From CAIVND01 sp035532075 (GTDB lineage: Bacteria > Actinomycetota > Acidimicrobiia > Acidimicrobiales > Bog-793), in assembly GCA_035532075.1 (NCBI GenBank), contig DATKRV010000104.1:1-48426 (forward strand): a DNA stretch of 48,426 nt, given 5' to 3'. Positions within the stretch are counted from its first letter, which is position 1. Every line of letters begins with the position of its first letter. The notes under the pieces are model-generated. The model was not told the DNA's origin, made no database searches, and saw nothing but the letters and a program-made list of their open reading frames with translations. A program made the translations under genes and the position numbers. Of this stretch, positions 27,013 to 35,798 are shown piece after piece.

Positions 27013-27866
27013 CTTGGCGCGCCGCCTTCATCGTGGTTGCGCGCGTAGATCAGTCGCAACCCATGCAGGGTAAGCCACGGCTCGTATGCACAGATGGATG
27101 GTGCATGAGGAGCAATCAGACCACCGAGTCCGCCGGTCGCAATCGCCGTCGATTCGCCCAGCTCTTGTGCGAACCGAGCGACAAGACCCTCGACAAGCGC
27201 GGCATATCCAAAGATTGCCCCCGACTGCATCGCTTCGACCGTTGTGCGGCCGATGGCGCGTTTTGGTGCAACCAACTCAACCCTGCGAAGCGCGGCGGCG
27301 CGCGCAAAGAGCGCGTCCATGGAGATCTCGATGCCAGGAACGATCGCCCCACCGAGATATTCTCCAGATGCCGAAATGGCATCGAATGTCGTCGCAGTCC
27401 CGAGATCGACGACAATGATCGGTGCATCGTACAGGTCGAGGGCGGCGACCGAGTTGACGATGCGATCGGCGCCAACCTCCTTGGGACTGTCATAGAGGAT
27501 TGGCATACCTGTCCTGATCCCCGGTTCGACAACCACAAGCGAGATAGCGGTCCTCGCTTCGAACATCGTTCGCAACGCGCTCGTCACTGATGGCACCGAC
27601 GATGAAAGCGACATCCCGGTGATCAATCTTCGCTCGTGCCCATGCACCGCGTCGCGCTGTTGTGTCAGTTCGAACCCGGCAAGACCAAGAAGCTGTGCCA
27701 GCTCGAGTTCCCATTCGTCCGCGGTCCGGTCCCTGACCGTGGTGATCCGCCAGTGATGCACCAATCCATGCATCGTCCCGGGCTCTCTCTCGATCCGAGC
27801 GGCGGGAGTATCGTCAAACACGCCGATGACCGTCTGGGTGTTCCCGACATCGATCGCGAGCAGCAT
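27009..27866 (-). CDS. coaX: Type III pantothenate kinase
   Basis: A 285-residue CoaX. ASKHA-fold phosphate 1 motif LLAIDVGNTQTVIGVF starts the protein. GADRIVNSVAA, the phosphate 2 motif VVDLGTATTFD and the GGAIVPGIEISMDAL segment follow. It phosphorylates pantothenate, the first step of CoA synthesis, using the product of PanC encoded upstream in the same transcript. It is of normal length. A gap of 51 bp separates it from nadC. Confidence 0.95.
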   Translation of the reverse strand: MLLAIDVGNTQTVIGVFDDTPAARIEREPGTMHGLVHHWRITTVRDRTADEWELELAQLLGLAGFELTQQRDAVHGHERRLITGMSLSSSVPSVTSALRTMFEARTAISLVVVEPGIRTGMPILYDSPKEVGADRIVNSVAALDLYDAPIIVVDLGTATTFDAISASGEYLGGAIVPGIEISMDALFARAAALRRVELVAPKRAIGRTTVEAMQSGAIFGYAALVEGLVARFAQELGESTAIATGGLGGLIAPHAPSICAYEPWLTLHGLRLIYARNHDEGGAPR

Positions 27867-27917
27867 GGTCAGACCCGCTTTACAGGTGAGGTCATGCCCA
27901 ACGCGGCCCAGACTCCC

Positions 27918-28796
27918 CTACAGTTCAAGATCTAGTCCGATGTCGAGGATCGGCGCCGAATGCGTCAAGGCACCCGAGCTGATCAGGTCGGCACCCGCGC
28001 GTGCGAAGAGTTCGATGTTGTCAATCGTCACTCCGCCCGATGCTTCGACAAGACAGGCGCTGGCGGCACCACGCGGATGTGAATGGACGATCTCGACGGC
28101 CTTGGCCACCTCATCTGGCGTCATATTGTCACACATCACCAGCGAAGCTCCGGCAGCTACCGCCTCGTGAACCTGCTCGAGGCGATCGCACTCTACCTCG
28201 ACCATGCGCCCAGGCCAGCGAGCGAGTGCGCGAGCGACACCCTCGGTGATGCCCACTCCCCCAAGGTGGTTGTCCTTGATCAAGATTCCGTCAGAGAGGT
28301 TGCCCCGGTGATTGACTGCACCACCCGCTCGCACCGCGGCCTTTTCGAGCGACCGCATTCCAGGAGTTGTCTTTCTCGTATCCCAGACGCGCGCATTTGG
28401 GTTCGTCATCCTGACGATCTCGACGTAGCGACGCGTCATCGTCGCAATCCCCGAGAGATGACAGAGAAAATTGAGCGCGGTGCGCTCGGCACTGAGTAGC
28501 GAGCCGAATGGACCACTCACGGTGGCGAACTTCTCTCGAGCGGCGACCTCATCTCCGTCACGGCGATCAAGCGTGAGTGTCAACTCACGGTCGACCTGAT
28601 AGAACACCTCGGCCACCGTCGCGAGTCCGGCGAGGACACCCGGCCTCCGGGAGACGAAATGGGCAATCCCCATCTGCCCCCGGTCGAGCAGAGAGACGGT
28701 CAGATCCCCGAGTGGGAGGATGTCCTCGGCAAGGGCAAGCGCCACGATCGGACGGATGGCCGCGAGCGGCGGGTCATTGTCACTCCAGGACTCCAT
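27918..28796 (-). CDS. nadC: Nicotinate-nucleotide diphosphorylase (quinolinate phosphoribosyltransferase)
   Basis: A 292-residue NadC. It has the EDILPLGDLT opening, VWDTRKTTPGMRSLEKAAVR, GGAVNHRGNLSDGILIKDNH and VEVECDRLEQVHEA, covering the quinolinate and PRPP sites. It makes nicotinate mononucleotide from quinolinate and PRPP in de novo NAD synthesis. nadA and nadB are not in the window. It lies 94 bp after panC. Confidence 0.96.
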   Translation of the reverse strand: MESWSDNDPPLAAIRPIVALALAEDILPLGDLTVSLLDRGQMGIAHFVSRRPGVLAGLATVAEVFYQVDRELTLTLDRRDGDEVAAREKFATVSGPFGSLLSAERTALNFLCHLSGIATMTRRYVEIVRMTNPNARVWDTRKTTPGMRSLEKAAVRAGGAVNHRGNLSDGILIKDNHLGGVGITEGVARALARWPGRMVEVECDRLEQVHEAVAAGASLVMCDNMTPDEVAKAVEIVHSHPRGAASACLVEASGGVTIDNIELFARAGADLISSGALTHSAPILDIGLDLEL

Positions 28797-28890
28797 CAGT
28801 TCACCTCTGGCACCAAGCCGGTAGCTGTCTGGGAATCAATCATCGCAGACCAGCCGGGGACAGGAGAACTCCGACTTGCCAGCGGCACCC

Positions 28891-29742
28891 TCAGCACTCG
28901 ATCGCGAGATTGTCGATCAATCGTACGGGACCGACCTTGGCCGCGATGAGCAGTCGGAGCGACCCCTTGAGCCGGGTCGGCACTGAGAGGTCGTCACTCA
29001 TCCGGGCGGTCGCATAATCGAGGACAACACCGGGTTCTTTGGCAACCACATCCGCCATCTCGCGTTCAAGGTCCTCTAGCGAGTCGCAGCCCTCGTCGAT
29101 GACCTGCGCCCCGCGACTGATCGCCCGGTAGAGAACCGACGCCTGAACCCGCTCCAGTTCGTTCAGGCGTTGGTTCCTGCTCGACATTGCCAGTCCGTCT
29201 GCCTCGCGCACGATCGGCACCGCGGCGACCTCGATGTCAAGACCAAGATCACGCACAAGTTGGCGCACAAGGATCAGCTGTTCAAAGTCCTTCTCTCCGA
29301 AGAACGCGCGATCCGGGCAGACGATGTTGAACAGCTTGGTCACGATCGTCGCCACACCGCGCATATGTCCTGGCCGGGAGGCTCCCTCGAGAAGCGCCCC
29401 ATAGGGGCCTGGATCAATCGTCACCAAGGGCCTGCCGAACGGGAACATCTGCTCCTCGCTTGGCGCAAAGACCACACTCGCTCCGGCGTTGCTCGCGATC
29501 TCGAGATCGCGCTCGAGCTGGCGGGGGTAGTGGCTGAAATCGTCCGGGTTCGCGAACTGCAAGGGATTGACAAAGATCGAGATGACGACCTCGTCACTCG
29601 TCCTCGCGGCGCGGGCAATGAGCGAGAGATGTCCGTCATGGAGAGCGCCCATCGTCGCCACAAGCCCAACCGACTGCGCACGTTCCGCAAATCCTCTTCG
29701 CGCGAGAACCATCTCGTCAATCGCACTCAGGGACCTGATCAT
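28891..29742 (-). CDS. panC: Pantothenate synthetase
   Basis: A 283-residue PanC. The ATP-binding VATMGALHDGHLSLI (about 28-42), FVNPLQF, FGEKDFEQLILVRQLVRDL and SSRNQRLN motifs are all present. It joins pantoate and beta-alanine. I chose ATG 29742, five bases after the folK stop; a GTG at 29751 and an open frame to 29985 have no PanC residues. Downstream of folK. panD (beta-alanine supply), which often follows panC in actinobacteria, is not here. Confidence 0.95.
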   Translation of the reverse strand: MIRSLSAIDEMVLARRGFAERAQSVGLVATMGALHDGHLSLIARAARTSDEVVISIFVNPLQFANPDDFSHYPRQLERDLEIASNAGASVVFAPSEEQMFPFGRPLVTIDPGPYGALLEGASRPGHMRGVATIVTKLFNIVCPDRAFFGEKDFEQLILVRQLVRDLGLDIEVAAVPIVREADGLAMSSRNQRLNELERVQASVLYRAISRGAQVIDEGCDSLEDLEREMADVVAKEPGVVLDYATARMSDDLSVPTRLKGSLRLLIAAKVGPVRLIDNLAIEC

Positions 29743-29747
29743 CGGAC

Positions 29748-30245
29748 TCACTCTTTCACCGGAGAGAGCAGCACGCCAACGCACCGGATCGCCCGTTCGC
29801 CGGTCTCGATCGTTCCAAGGCGCGAGCGCCAACCGACATCGACGGCATCGGGCGCAACCTCTTCGAGCGGCATCAGCACGAAAGCTCGGTCGAACATCCT
29901 CGGGTGTGGAACCGTGAGCTCTGGATCGGCGCTCGAGTACCCATCGATGACAAGGACATCGACATCGAGGGTGCGCGCGCCCCAACGTTCCCGACGAACC
30001 CTTCCGGCCTCTTGTTCAAGACGATGGCACAGGTTAAGCAGCTCTCCTGGCGTACCTGCCCAGCTAAAGACTGCGACGCAGTTCAGGTAGGGACCCTGAG
30101 CCTCAGGTCCTCCGACAGGAGCAGACTCGAACACCGACGAGACGACGAGGTCCGGAACAATTGAACCAAGCGCGCCCATCGCCCGGGCAAGCGTCTCCCA
30201 CCGGTCACCGAGGTTTGATCCGAACCCGAGGATCCCCCGGGTCAT
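29748..30245 (-). CDS. folK: 2-amino-4-hydroxy-6-hydroxymethyldihydropteridine diphosphokinase
   Basis: A 165-residue HPPK. GFGSNLGDRWETL starts it, and the substrate loop RWGARTLDVDVLV and the HPRMFDRAFVLMPL segment follow. It adds pyrophosphate from ATP to the pterin before FolP acts. The start ATG overlaps the folB stop (30242-30245). It lies between folB and panC. Confidence 0.95.
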   Translation of the reverse strand: MTRGILGFGSNLGDRWETLARAMGALGSIVPDLVVSSVFESAPVGGPEAQGPYLNCVAVFSWAGTPGELLNLCHRLEQEAGRVRRERWGARTLDVDVLVIDGYSSADPELTVPHPRMFDRAFVLMPLEEVAPDAVDVGWRSRLGTIETGERAIRCVGVLLSPVKE

Positions 30246-30616
30246 CTCGGACTCTTCGCCCGCGCAATTCGCACTCCCACGCTGTGCAGATCTGCAGGAA
30301 TCGGCGGTGCCATCTTCCGCAACGAAACCTCGACGCGCTCAATTCGCGAGTCAAGAAGAATCGCGTCGGCGATCGCTCCGGCGAGAGCTTCGAGAAGGAC
30401 AAACCGCGTCGTGGTGACGATCTGGATCACCGCCAATGTGATCTCTCCATAATCAACCGTCGAGGAGAGATCATCGGTCAGCTGCGCGAGGGAGAGGTCG
30501 AGATAGATGTCAAGATCGACCTCGAAGGGCTGAGCCAGATCCTGTTCCCCCTCAAGGGCACCATGTTGTCCATCCACCCTGATCCGGCGAACCTCTATAT
30601 GGTCGCCAGAACTCAT
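30242..30616 (-). CDS. folB: Dihydroneopterin aldolase
   Basis: A 124-residue FolB. It has the GQHGALEGEQDLAQPFEVD start, VDYGEI, LLEALAGAIADAIL and the C-terminal VSLRKMAPPIPADLHSVGV with the catalytic Lys. It cleaves dihydroneopterin to 6-hydroxymethyl-dihydropterin. Start and stop codons overlap neighbours by 4 bases on each side, so it is tightly coupled between the phosphatase-like gene and folK. Confidence 0.93.
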   Translation of the reverse strand: MSSGDHIEVRRIRVDGQHGALEGEQDLAQPFEVDLDIYLDLSLAQLTDDLSSTVDYGEITLAVIQIVTTTRFVLLEALAGAIADAILLDSRIERVEVSLRKMAPPIPADLHSVGVRIARAKSPR

Positions 30617-31314
30617 GCCAAGGTGACACTTTTCGCAGGTGTCTTCTTCTTCGCAACCTGAAGCTCGACCGGTGGCACAACGACAGGTTCGTCCTCGATA
30701 AAGGGCTCGGCGATGGTGCTTTTCACCTCGACGCCAGACAACGAGGCAGCTCTCTCGCCCTGTTCGGTCTCGATGGAATCACCCATGCTCTTGAAGGCAA
30801 GCATTGGCTCTGGAGGGGGTGGTAGTACAACGGAGAGCGCCACGATCGTTCTCCCCGCAGATCCCATCTGTCGCTTGAACAGCTGTTCGGTTGCAGAGAT
30901 CGCACGCGGAGGCTCTGGGAGCACTCCACTCCAGCAGAGGAAACCCGCTACGACACCGGCAACGCGTTCACCGAGTTCTTCTTGATGCATCAAGAGGCGC
31001 TCGCCGCTACGCAACCAGTACAGCAATGCGGGATAGAGCTCCGCGAGGATCTCGCTTACGTCGATATTGCTCGCGAGCGGAAAATGCGCACACGGAAGAT
31101 TGCGCTCTTCATACGCGTGCAGGTTGTGGTTCGAAGGAAGGAGGGAGATGATGCGCGAAAAACGCTGACTGTTGATCCAGAGGATCTCTTCCTGACGACG
31201 GACCTTGCGATGGTTCGGCGAGTATCCACCGGGGCGCTCGCAGACCGCGAAACGCTCCTCGATCACCCAGGTGAAGTTGCGCGGAACAATGCCCGCCGCC
31301 CAGCGTCCCCTCAC
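30613..31314 (-). CDS. Dual-specificity-phosphatase-like protein lacking the catalytic Cys, in the folate operon
   Basis: A 233-residue protein between folP and folB, with 4-base overlaps at both ends (GTG start at 31314). The layout follows tyrosine/dual-specificity phosphatases: FTWVIEERFAVCERPGGYSP, then FSRIISLLPS, a turn near PLASNIDVSEI, and a P-loop-like LLMHQEELGERVAGVVAGFL. The P-loop consensus is H-C-x5-R. Here His110 and Arg117 are kept and the Cys is Gln111, so classic Cys catalysis is excluded. The C-terminal about 60 residues are Pro/Glu-rich and variable, ending with a Lys-rich tail. The role is not known. It could bind a phosphate ester, perhaps a pterin phosphate, or act as a scaffold. 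Confidence 0.72.
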   Translation of the reverse strand: MRGRWAAGIVPRNFTWVIEERFAVCERPGGYSPNHRKVRRQEEILWINSQRFSRIISLLPSNHNLHAYEERNLPCAHFPLASNIDVSEILAELYPALLYWLRSGERLLMHQEELGERVAGVVAGFLCWSGVLPEPPRAISATEQLFKRQMGSAGRTIVALSVVLPPPPEPMLAFKSMGDSIETEQGERAASLSGVEVKSTIAEPFIEDEPVVVPPVELQVAKKKTPAKSVTLA

Positions 31315-32117
31315 GCGACCTCCTCGTCGCCCATGTCTCCAGAGAGTTCGCCGACGATGCGCGCAGCCTGCGCAGTTGCCTTCACGTCATGGACCCTCAC
31401 CATAGAGACTCCACACGACATCGCCCACGTAGCACTCGCGAGAGATCCCTCGAAGCGCTCATCCAGTTCAAGCGGCGATGATCCCGCAGGTGCTGCAATC
31501 TGTCCGATGAAGCGCTTCCTGCTCGTCCCGACCAGCACGGAAAATCCCGTCGCGACAAAACGCGGAAGGGCGTGCAGCAACGCAACGTTGTGCGAAGTGG
31601 TCTTGCCAAACCCGATTCCCGGATCGATATAGATCTCTTTGATCCCAAGGTGGATCGCTCGCGTCGCGGCGCGAACGAGATAATCGAGCACCTCGCCAAC
31701 GACATCGTCATAGTGCGGCCGGTCCTGCATCGATTGCGGAGAACCCTGCATGTGCATCAGGCTGATCGCCGCGCCCGTCTCCGCGGCGACTTCGTGGAGC
31801 GTGCTGGTGATGTCATTGATCATTGTTGCGCCCGCCTCAACTGCGGCGCGCGCAACGTTCAGCTTCATCGTGTCGATCGAAACGCGGCAGTACGGAGACA
31901 GGCCGCGAATGACCGGAAGGACGCGACGGAACTCTTCGACCTCGTCTACCGGTGTTGCACCGGGGCGGCTTGACTCTCCTCCGATATCGAGAATGTCCGC
32001 GCCGTCGTTGATCAGTTGGTGACCGAACGCGATCGCTTCATCGGTATCAAAGTGATTTCCACCGTCGTAAAACGAGTCCGGCGTGACGTTGACGACGCCC
32101 ATGACTAGGGTTTGCAC
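31311..32117 (-). CDS. folP: Dihydropteroate synthase
   Basis: A 268-residue DHPS in which MGVVNVTPDSFYDGG (loop 1) comes at once, then DIGGESSRPGATPV (loop 2), SIDTMK, ATMINDITS, IDPGIGFGKTTSHNV and the phosphate-binding SRKRFIG. It joins the pterin pyrophosphate to p-aminobenzoate, the step blocked by sulfonamides. I prefer GTG 32117 for length and position 55 bp after folE; the frame is open to a TTG at 32201 and an ATG at 32103 also fits. The stop overlaps the next gene by 4 bases. Confidence 0.94.
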   Translation of the reverse strand: MQTLVMGVVNVTPDSFYDGGNHFDTDEAIAFGHQLINDGADILDIGGESSRPGATPVDEVEEFRRVLPVIRGLSPYCRVSIDTMKLNVARAAVEAGATMINDITSTLHEVAAETGAAISLMHMQGSPQSMQDRPHYDDVVGEVLDYLVRAATRAIHLGIKEIYIDPGIGFGKTTSHNVALLHALPRFVATGFSVLVGTSRKRFIGQIAAPAGSSPLELDERFEGSLASATWAMSCGVSMVRVHDVKATAQAARIVGELSGDMGDEEVA

Positions 32118-32172
32118 AATTGCAAGATTACGACCCTTTGTGCTTGTTGAGTCGGGTGTTTCCCGAAGTTTC

Positions 32173-32778
32173 CTAAAGTTTCTGACGGCGACCCTGGACA
32201 AACGCCATTGCCTCGGCGCGAGCCGAGATATCTGTTCGAAAGATCCCGCGAACGGCGGAGGTGACCGTGGAGGTTCCGGGCTTTTTCACTCCACGCATGG
32301 TCATGCAGAGATGCTCCGCCTCGATGACCACGACGACTCCTCGCGGATCGAGTGATTTCTCGAGCGCGTTCGCGATGTCGGTGGTGAGGCGTTCTTGCAA
32401 CTGGAGTCTCTGGGCGTATCCTTCGACGAGTCGCGCGAGCTTCGAGAGTCCGGTGATCGTCCCACTCGCGTTCGGGATATAGGCGACGTGGGCAACTCCG
32501 ATGAACGGAACCATGTGATGTTCGCACAGGGAGGTGAAGGGAATGTCTCTCACCATCACCATCTCGTCATGTTCGAGCGGAAACATCTTCTCGAGGTACC
32601 GGTCCGGGTCATCTCCGATCCCTTGGAGCAGTTCCACGTACATGCGGGCGACGCGGAGCGGAGTCTCGACCAGGCCGTCGCGATCAGGATCCTCGCCGAC
32701 CGCGATGAGTAACTCGCGAACCGCCTCTGTCGCGCGCTCGAGATCGACCGTAGGGCGCCTCAGCCCTTCATCCGTCAC
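32173..32778 (-). CDS. folE: GTP cyclohydrolase I (FolE type)
   Basis: A 201-residue FolE. The zinc ligands are seen in SLCEHHMVPF (Cys85, His88) and in EHLCMTMRGV (the third Cys). GLSKLARLVEGYAQRLQLQE and STVTSAVRG complete the pterin site. It makes dihydroneopterin triphosphate from GTP, the first folate step. It follows hpt with a 4-base overlap (32775-32778). In many actinobacteria ftsH sits between these two genes, but not here. Confidence 0.96.
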   Translation of the reverse strand: MTDEGLRRPTVDLERATEAVRELLIAVGEDPDRDGLVETPLRVARMYVELLQGIGDDPDRYLEKMFPLEHDEMVMVRDIPFTSLCEHHMVPFIGVAHVAYIPNASGTITGLSKLARLVEGYAQRLQLQERLTTDIANALEKSLDPRGVVVVIEAEHLCMTMRGVKKPGTSTVTSAVRGIFRTDISARAEAMAFVQGRRQKL

Positions 32779-33362
32779 GAGGTTCCTCTCCCGCTTGCAA
32801 CCCAGATGTCGGGAAGGTTTCGAAGGCGCTCTGCGACATCAAGACCGTAACCCACGACAAACCCAGCAGGTATCTCAAAACCGACATAGGCGACGTCAAT
32901 ATGTGCGCGTTGTTGCTCTTTCTTGACCAACAACGCGCAGATCTCGAGACTTGCGGGACGACGCGCAAGGAGTCCCTTGCGCAAATACGAGAGGGTCAGT
33001 CCACTGTCGACGATGTCTTCAACAATGATGACATCTCTTCCACCAAGGTCAATATCAAGATCCTTCACGATCCGCACGATTCCACTTGTCTTGGTCGCCG
33101 CGCCATAGGAGGAGACCGCCATGAAATCGAGTTCCACAGAAAGATCAATCGCCCGGGCGAGATCGGACATGAACATGAAGGCGCCCTTGAGCACTCCAAC
33201 AAGCAGCGGTGCCCTCCCCGCGTAGTCTTGGGTGATCTGTGCGCCAAGCGCGACGACGCGTTCGCGAATCCTCTCTCTCGGGATCAGCACTTCCCCGAGA
33301 GCGAGTTCGTCCGAAGGGTGCTTGTTTGAATCTGAGAGCCGCTGATAGTCCGTTTCAGTCAC
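32775..33362 (-). CDS. hpt: Hypoxanthine phosphoribosyltransferase
   Basis: A 195-residue type I phosphoribosyltransferase. It has LLVGVLKGAFMFMSDL, VSSYGAATKTSG and the PRPP motif VIIVEDIVDSGLTL, then FVVGYGLDVAERLRNLP. It salvages hypoxanthine or guanine into nucleotides. It lies 50 bp after tilS, as in many Gram-positive genomes. Confidence 0.95.
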   Translation of the reverse strand: MTETDYQRLSDSNKHPSDELALGEVLIPRERIRERVVALGAQITQDYAGRAPLLVGVLKGAFMFMSDLARAIDLSVELDFMAVSSYGAATKTSGIVRIVKDLDIDLGGRDVIIVEDIVDSGLTLSYLRKGLLARRPASLEICALLVKKEQQRAHIDVAYVGFEIPAGFVVGYGLDVAERLRNLPDIWVASGRGTS

Positions 33363-33412
33363 CCTCTCGACCTTAGTCGTCCAAGAAAGTCGACCATGAG
33401 TGTCGCTTGCAT

Positions 33413-34297
33413 CTATTCACGGTCCTCGATCGAGAGTCTGCCCTGGGAACGTTTGATCCGCAGGCCTCCAGCGATCTCGCAGGCAACCACCTCTCCATTG
33501 ACGACCCGCAGGACGCGCTCGATCATAAAGGAATCCGGAACATAGCCGTCTTTCGAATGGTCCCGCAACCACATCCGCAGCGCGCGTCGCGCGAGCGCAA
33601 TCGGTGCGGCGCGTAATGAATGGACATCCGTCGGGTCGAGAGGACCCGCGAGTTCATCAAGGAGGGTCGACTCGTCGCGAAGCAGGGCTCCCTGGCGCGC
33701 TATCACCGGCACGAGGTCGCGTCCCGCGATGTCATCGAGCAATGGAACAAGTTCGTTGCGGACGCGATTGCGGCGGTATCTCGAATCGAAGTTCGATGGA
33801 TCATGCACCACCTCGACTCCTAGCGCCTCGGCGAAGGCCCAAGTCTCAGACCTTCGCAGCGCGAGGATCGGATGACGAAATCCCCTTCGCATCCCACTCA
33901 ATCCATCGCGTCCAGATCCTCGCAGGAGATTGAGCAAAATCGTCTCCACCTGGTCATCCGCGGTATGACCGGTAGCAACCAGCGCCGGAAGTACTGAATA
34001 ACGAAGAACCCTCGCACGCGCTTCGAGATTCGGACCAAGAGGACACGAGATAGAAAGCGCGACGAACTTTGCTCCGACCCGCTTAGAGGCATTTGCAACC
34101 ATCTCCGTCTCTCGCACACTCTCAGGTCGGATTCCATGATCAACGTGGTAGGCGGTCACATCACAGCCGTGCGCAACCGCGAGCGCCATCAGCGTCAGAG
34201 AATCCGCGCCGCCAGATACCGCGCAGTCGAGGGGACTCCCTGAAGGAGGAAAATTGCACCGCGCAAGCAGCTCGGCTGTCTTTTCAGGAAAGAGCAT
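33413..34297 (-). CDS. tilS: tRNA(Ile)-lysidine synthetase
   Basis: A 294-residue N-type ATP pyrophosphatase. The PP-loop is AVSGGADSLTLMAL (SGGADS at 28-33). AYHVDHGIRPES, TGHTADDQVETILLNLLRGSG and DGLSGM follow. It changes C34 of the AUA-reading tRNA-Ile to lysidine. It is short against E. coli TilS (432), lacking most of the C-terminal domain, which is common in actinobacteria. ATG 34297 overlaps the upstream gene by 14 bp; GTG 34312 is possible and a longer frame opens at 34408. Confidence 0.9.
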   Translation of the reverse strand: MLFPEKTAELLARCNFPPSGSPLDCAVSGGADSLTLMALAVAHGCDVTAYHVDHGIRPESVRETEMVANASKRVGAKFVALSISCPLGPNLEARARVLRYSVLPALVATGHTADDQVETILLNLLRGSGRDGLSGMRRGFRHPILALRRSETWAFAEALGVEVVHDPSNFDSRYRRNRVRNELVPLLDDIAGRDLVPVIARQGALLRDESTLLDELAGPLDPTDVHSLRAAPIALARRALRMWLRDHSKDGYVPDSFMIERVLRVVNGEVVACEIAGGLRIKRSQGRLSIEDRE

Positions 34298-35393
34298 GAG
34301 GATTGTCCGCACGACTTGATCCCCCGTCGATGCGCGCAATCCATCGACTTGGCTCACGTATCTCTTCGATGTCGGGTATGTTCTCGCGCGCCTGCCAGAG
34401 CAATGCAATCAACTCTGGTCCACCCGCATCGACGATGAAATCAATAAACGCGTGACCTTCGTGATACTGCCGGAGCTTTGCCTCGAAACCAAGCGCCTGC
34501 TGAACAAACTTCGCAACCGGAGAACCCTGCTCTCGTCGTTCGCGCAACACACTTGCGAATCGCTTTGCACCAGGAATCGAGTCGGGCGCGGTGACGGACA
34601 TCACGTATTCGGCATGACCCTCGAGAAGGCTCATCAGTGCCTGCGCCTCGCGCATCGTCTCAAACAATTTCGTCCCCGCGAGAAGCGCCGCGATTCCACC
34701 CTCGTGCAGTGGGTTCTCTCCTCGACGAATGATCTCCATTGCCCGCGACCTCGCCTCAGCGAAGGTCTGAGAGTTCGTCGCTCCAATTGCACTCGCGCGC
34801 TTGATAAGGTCGAAGAAGTAGGCGCGCATCCACGGCACACCACTGAACTGCAGATGATGGGTTACCTCATGCAGCGCAATCCAGAGACGGAACTCTGAGG
34901 GAGCAAAGCCATGTCTGCGCTCGAGCCCATAGATGTTTGACCCTACGTAATAGATCCCGTCTCGTTCGGGATCTCCGGTGACCATGTCATATTGACCAAG
35001 TACATGACGCGACAACCAGGCGAACATGAGGCCGACCTGGGTGCCCGAACTTGCTCGGGTGATCGCGTGTGTTGTCGCGTGTGTTGTCGCGACCCCCCTC
35101 TGCGCCGGCTGATCCACCTTGGTGAGCAGCTCACCCAACGAGCTGATGTTTGCCTCGGCCCAACCCATTCTGTCAAGTACGAGTGCCCTCGGCGAACCCT
35201 CCGGCGACACAAGCCCGGTCGCGGCACTGACGCGTTCGTAGGCAGAACGCGTCAGCGAGAGAGCATCAATCTCAAGTCGTTTCGCAACGTCAGCAGGGAG
35301 TGGAACGGATCTTCCGAGTGCCCGCGCGCAGATACGGGAGGCGAGGGAGAAATCAACCAAATCCGCTGCCGATCCGCCTCTTGTCTCACTCAC
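34284..35393 (-). CDS. Zinc-dependent metalloprotease, DUF2342 family
   Basis: A 369-residue protein of the DUF2342 family (a family also annotated as F420-biosynthesis-associated). The HExxH zinc site is HEVTH at residues 175-179 in LWIALHEVTHHLQF. A further EGHAEYVM near residue 260 probably gives the third ligand. Flanking tilS is its usual actinobacterial place. GTG 35393 starts it. Residues 102-111 read ATTHATTHAI, coming from two direct 12-bp repeats. The substrate is unknown. Confidence 0.85.
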   Translation of the reverse strand: MSETRGGSAADLVDFSLASRICARALGRSVPLPADVAKRLEIDALSLTRSAYERVSAATGLVSPEGSPRALVLDRMGWAEANISSLGELLTKVDQPAQRGVATTHATTHAITRASSGTQVGLMFAWLSRHVLGQYDMVTGDPERDGIYYVGSNIYGLERRHGFAPSEFRLWIALHEVTHHLQFSGVPWMRAYFFDLIKRASAIGATNSQTFAEARSRAMEIIRRGENPLHEGGIAALLAGTKLFETMREAQALMSLLEGHAEYVMSVTAPDSIPGAKRFASVLRERREQGSPVAKFVQQALGFEAKLRQYHEGHAFIDFIVDAGGPELIALLWQARENIPDIEEIREPSRWIARIDGGSSRADNPHALS

Positions 35394-35434
35394 AGGCTGA
35401 GCCTATGCCGACTGCGATACAAAGGCCGCAACAC

Positions 35435-35722
35435 CTAGGATCCAGATTCGCTTGCATCCAGTTCGTGATTGATCAGCTGCGCGATTTTGTCTCTCAGTTT
35501 TTGTGGAACCTTCTCCCGACACCGATCCGCGATGACCCGTCGCAGTTCGGACTCAAAACTGACGATGTGGACACACGGCTCGCAGTGATCGAGATGGTAT
35601 TCGATCTCCTTGCGTCTCGTCTCGGTGAGTTCGCCGTCGAGGAAGTGATAAAGCTCGTGAATCGTCTCCTCACAGGCACCTCGATCAAACGGATCCATCG
35701 ATGGCATCTTTTGCTCGCTCAT
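35435..35722 (-). CDS. Zinc-binding anti-sigma factor, RsrA-like (mycothiol system type)
   Basis: A 95-residue ZAS-domain protein. The zinc/thiol motif reads HLDHCEPC (His43-x3-Cys47-x2-Cys50), with Cys17 and His22 upstream. It pairs with the sigma factor gene 76 bp before it on the same strand. In RsrA, disulfide stress oxidises the Cys pair and frees the sigma factor. I chose ATG 35722 (MSEQKMPSMDPF); the open frame to 35866 overlaps the sigma gene in another phase and lacks similarity. Confidence 0.85.
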   Translation of the reverse strand: MSEQKMPSMDPFDRGACEETIHELYHFLDGELTETRRKEIEYHLDHCEPCVHIVSFESELRRVIADRCREKVPQKLRDKIAQLINHELDASESGS

Positions 35723-35798
35723 GACAGCCCACCCTCTGCAACGTCCGACTGGAACCAGCCCCACCTGGCGATCTCGTGGCCAACGTCGGTCCGACGAA

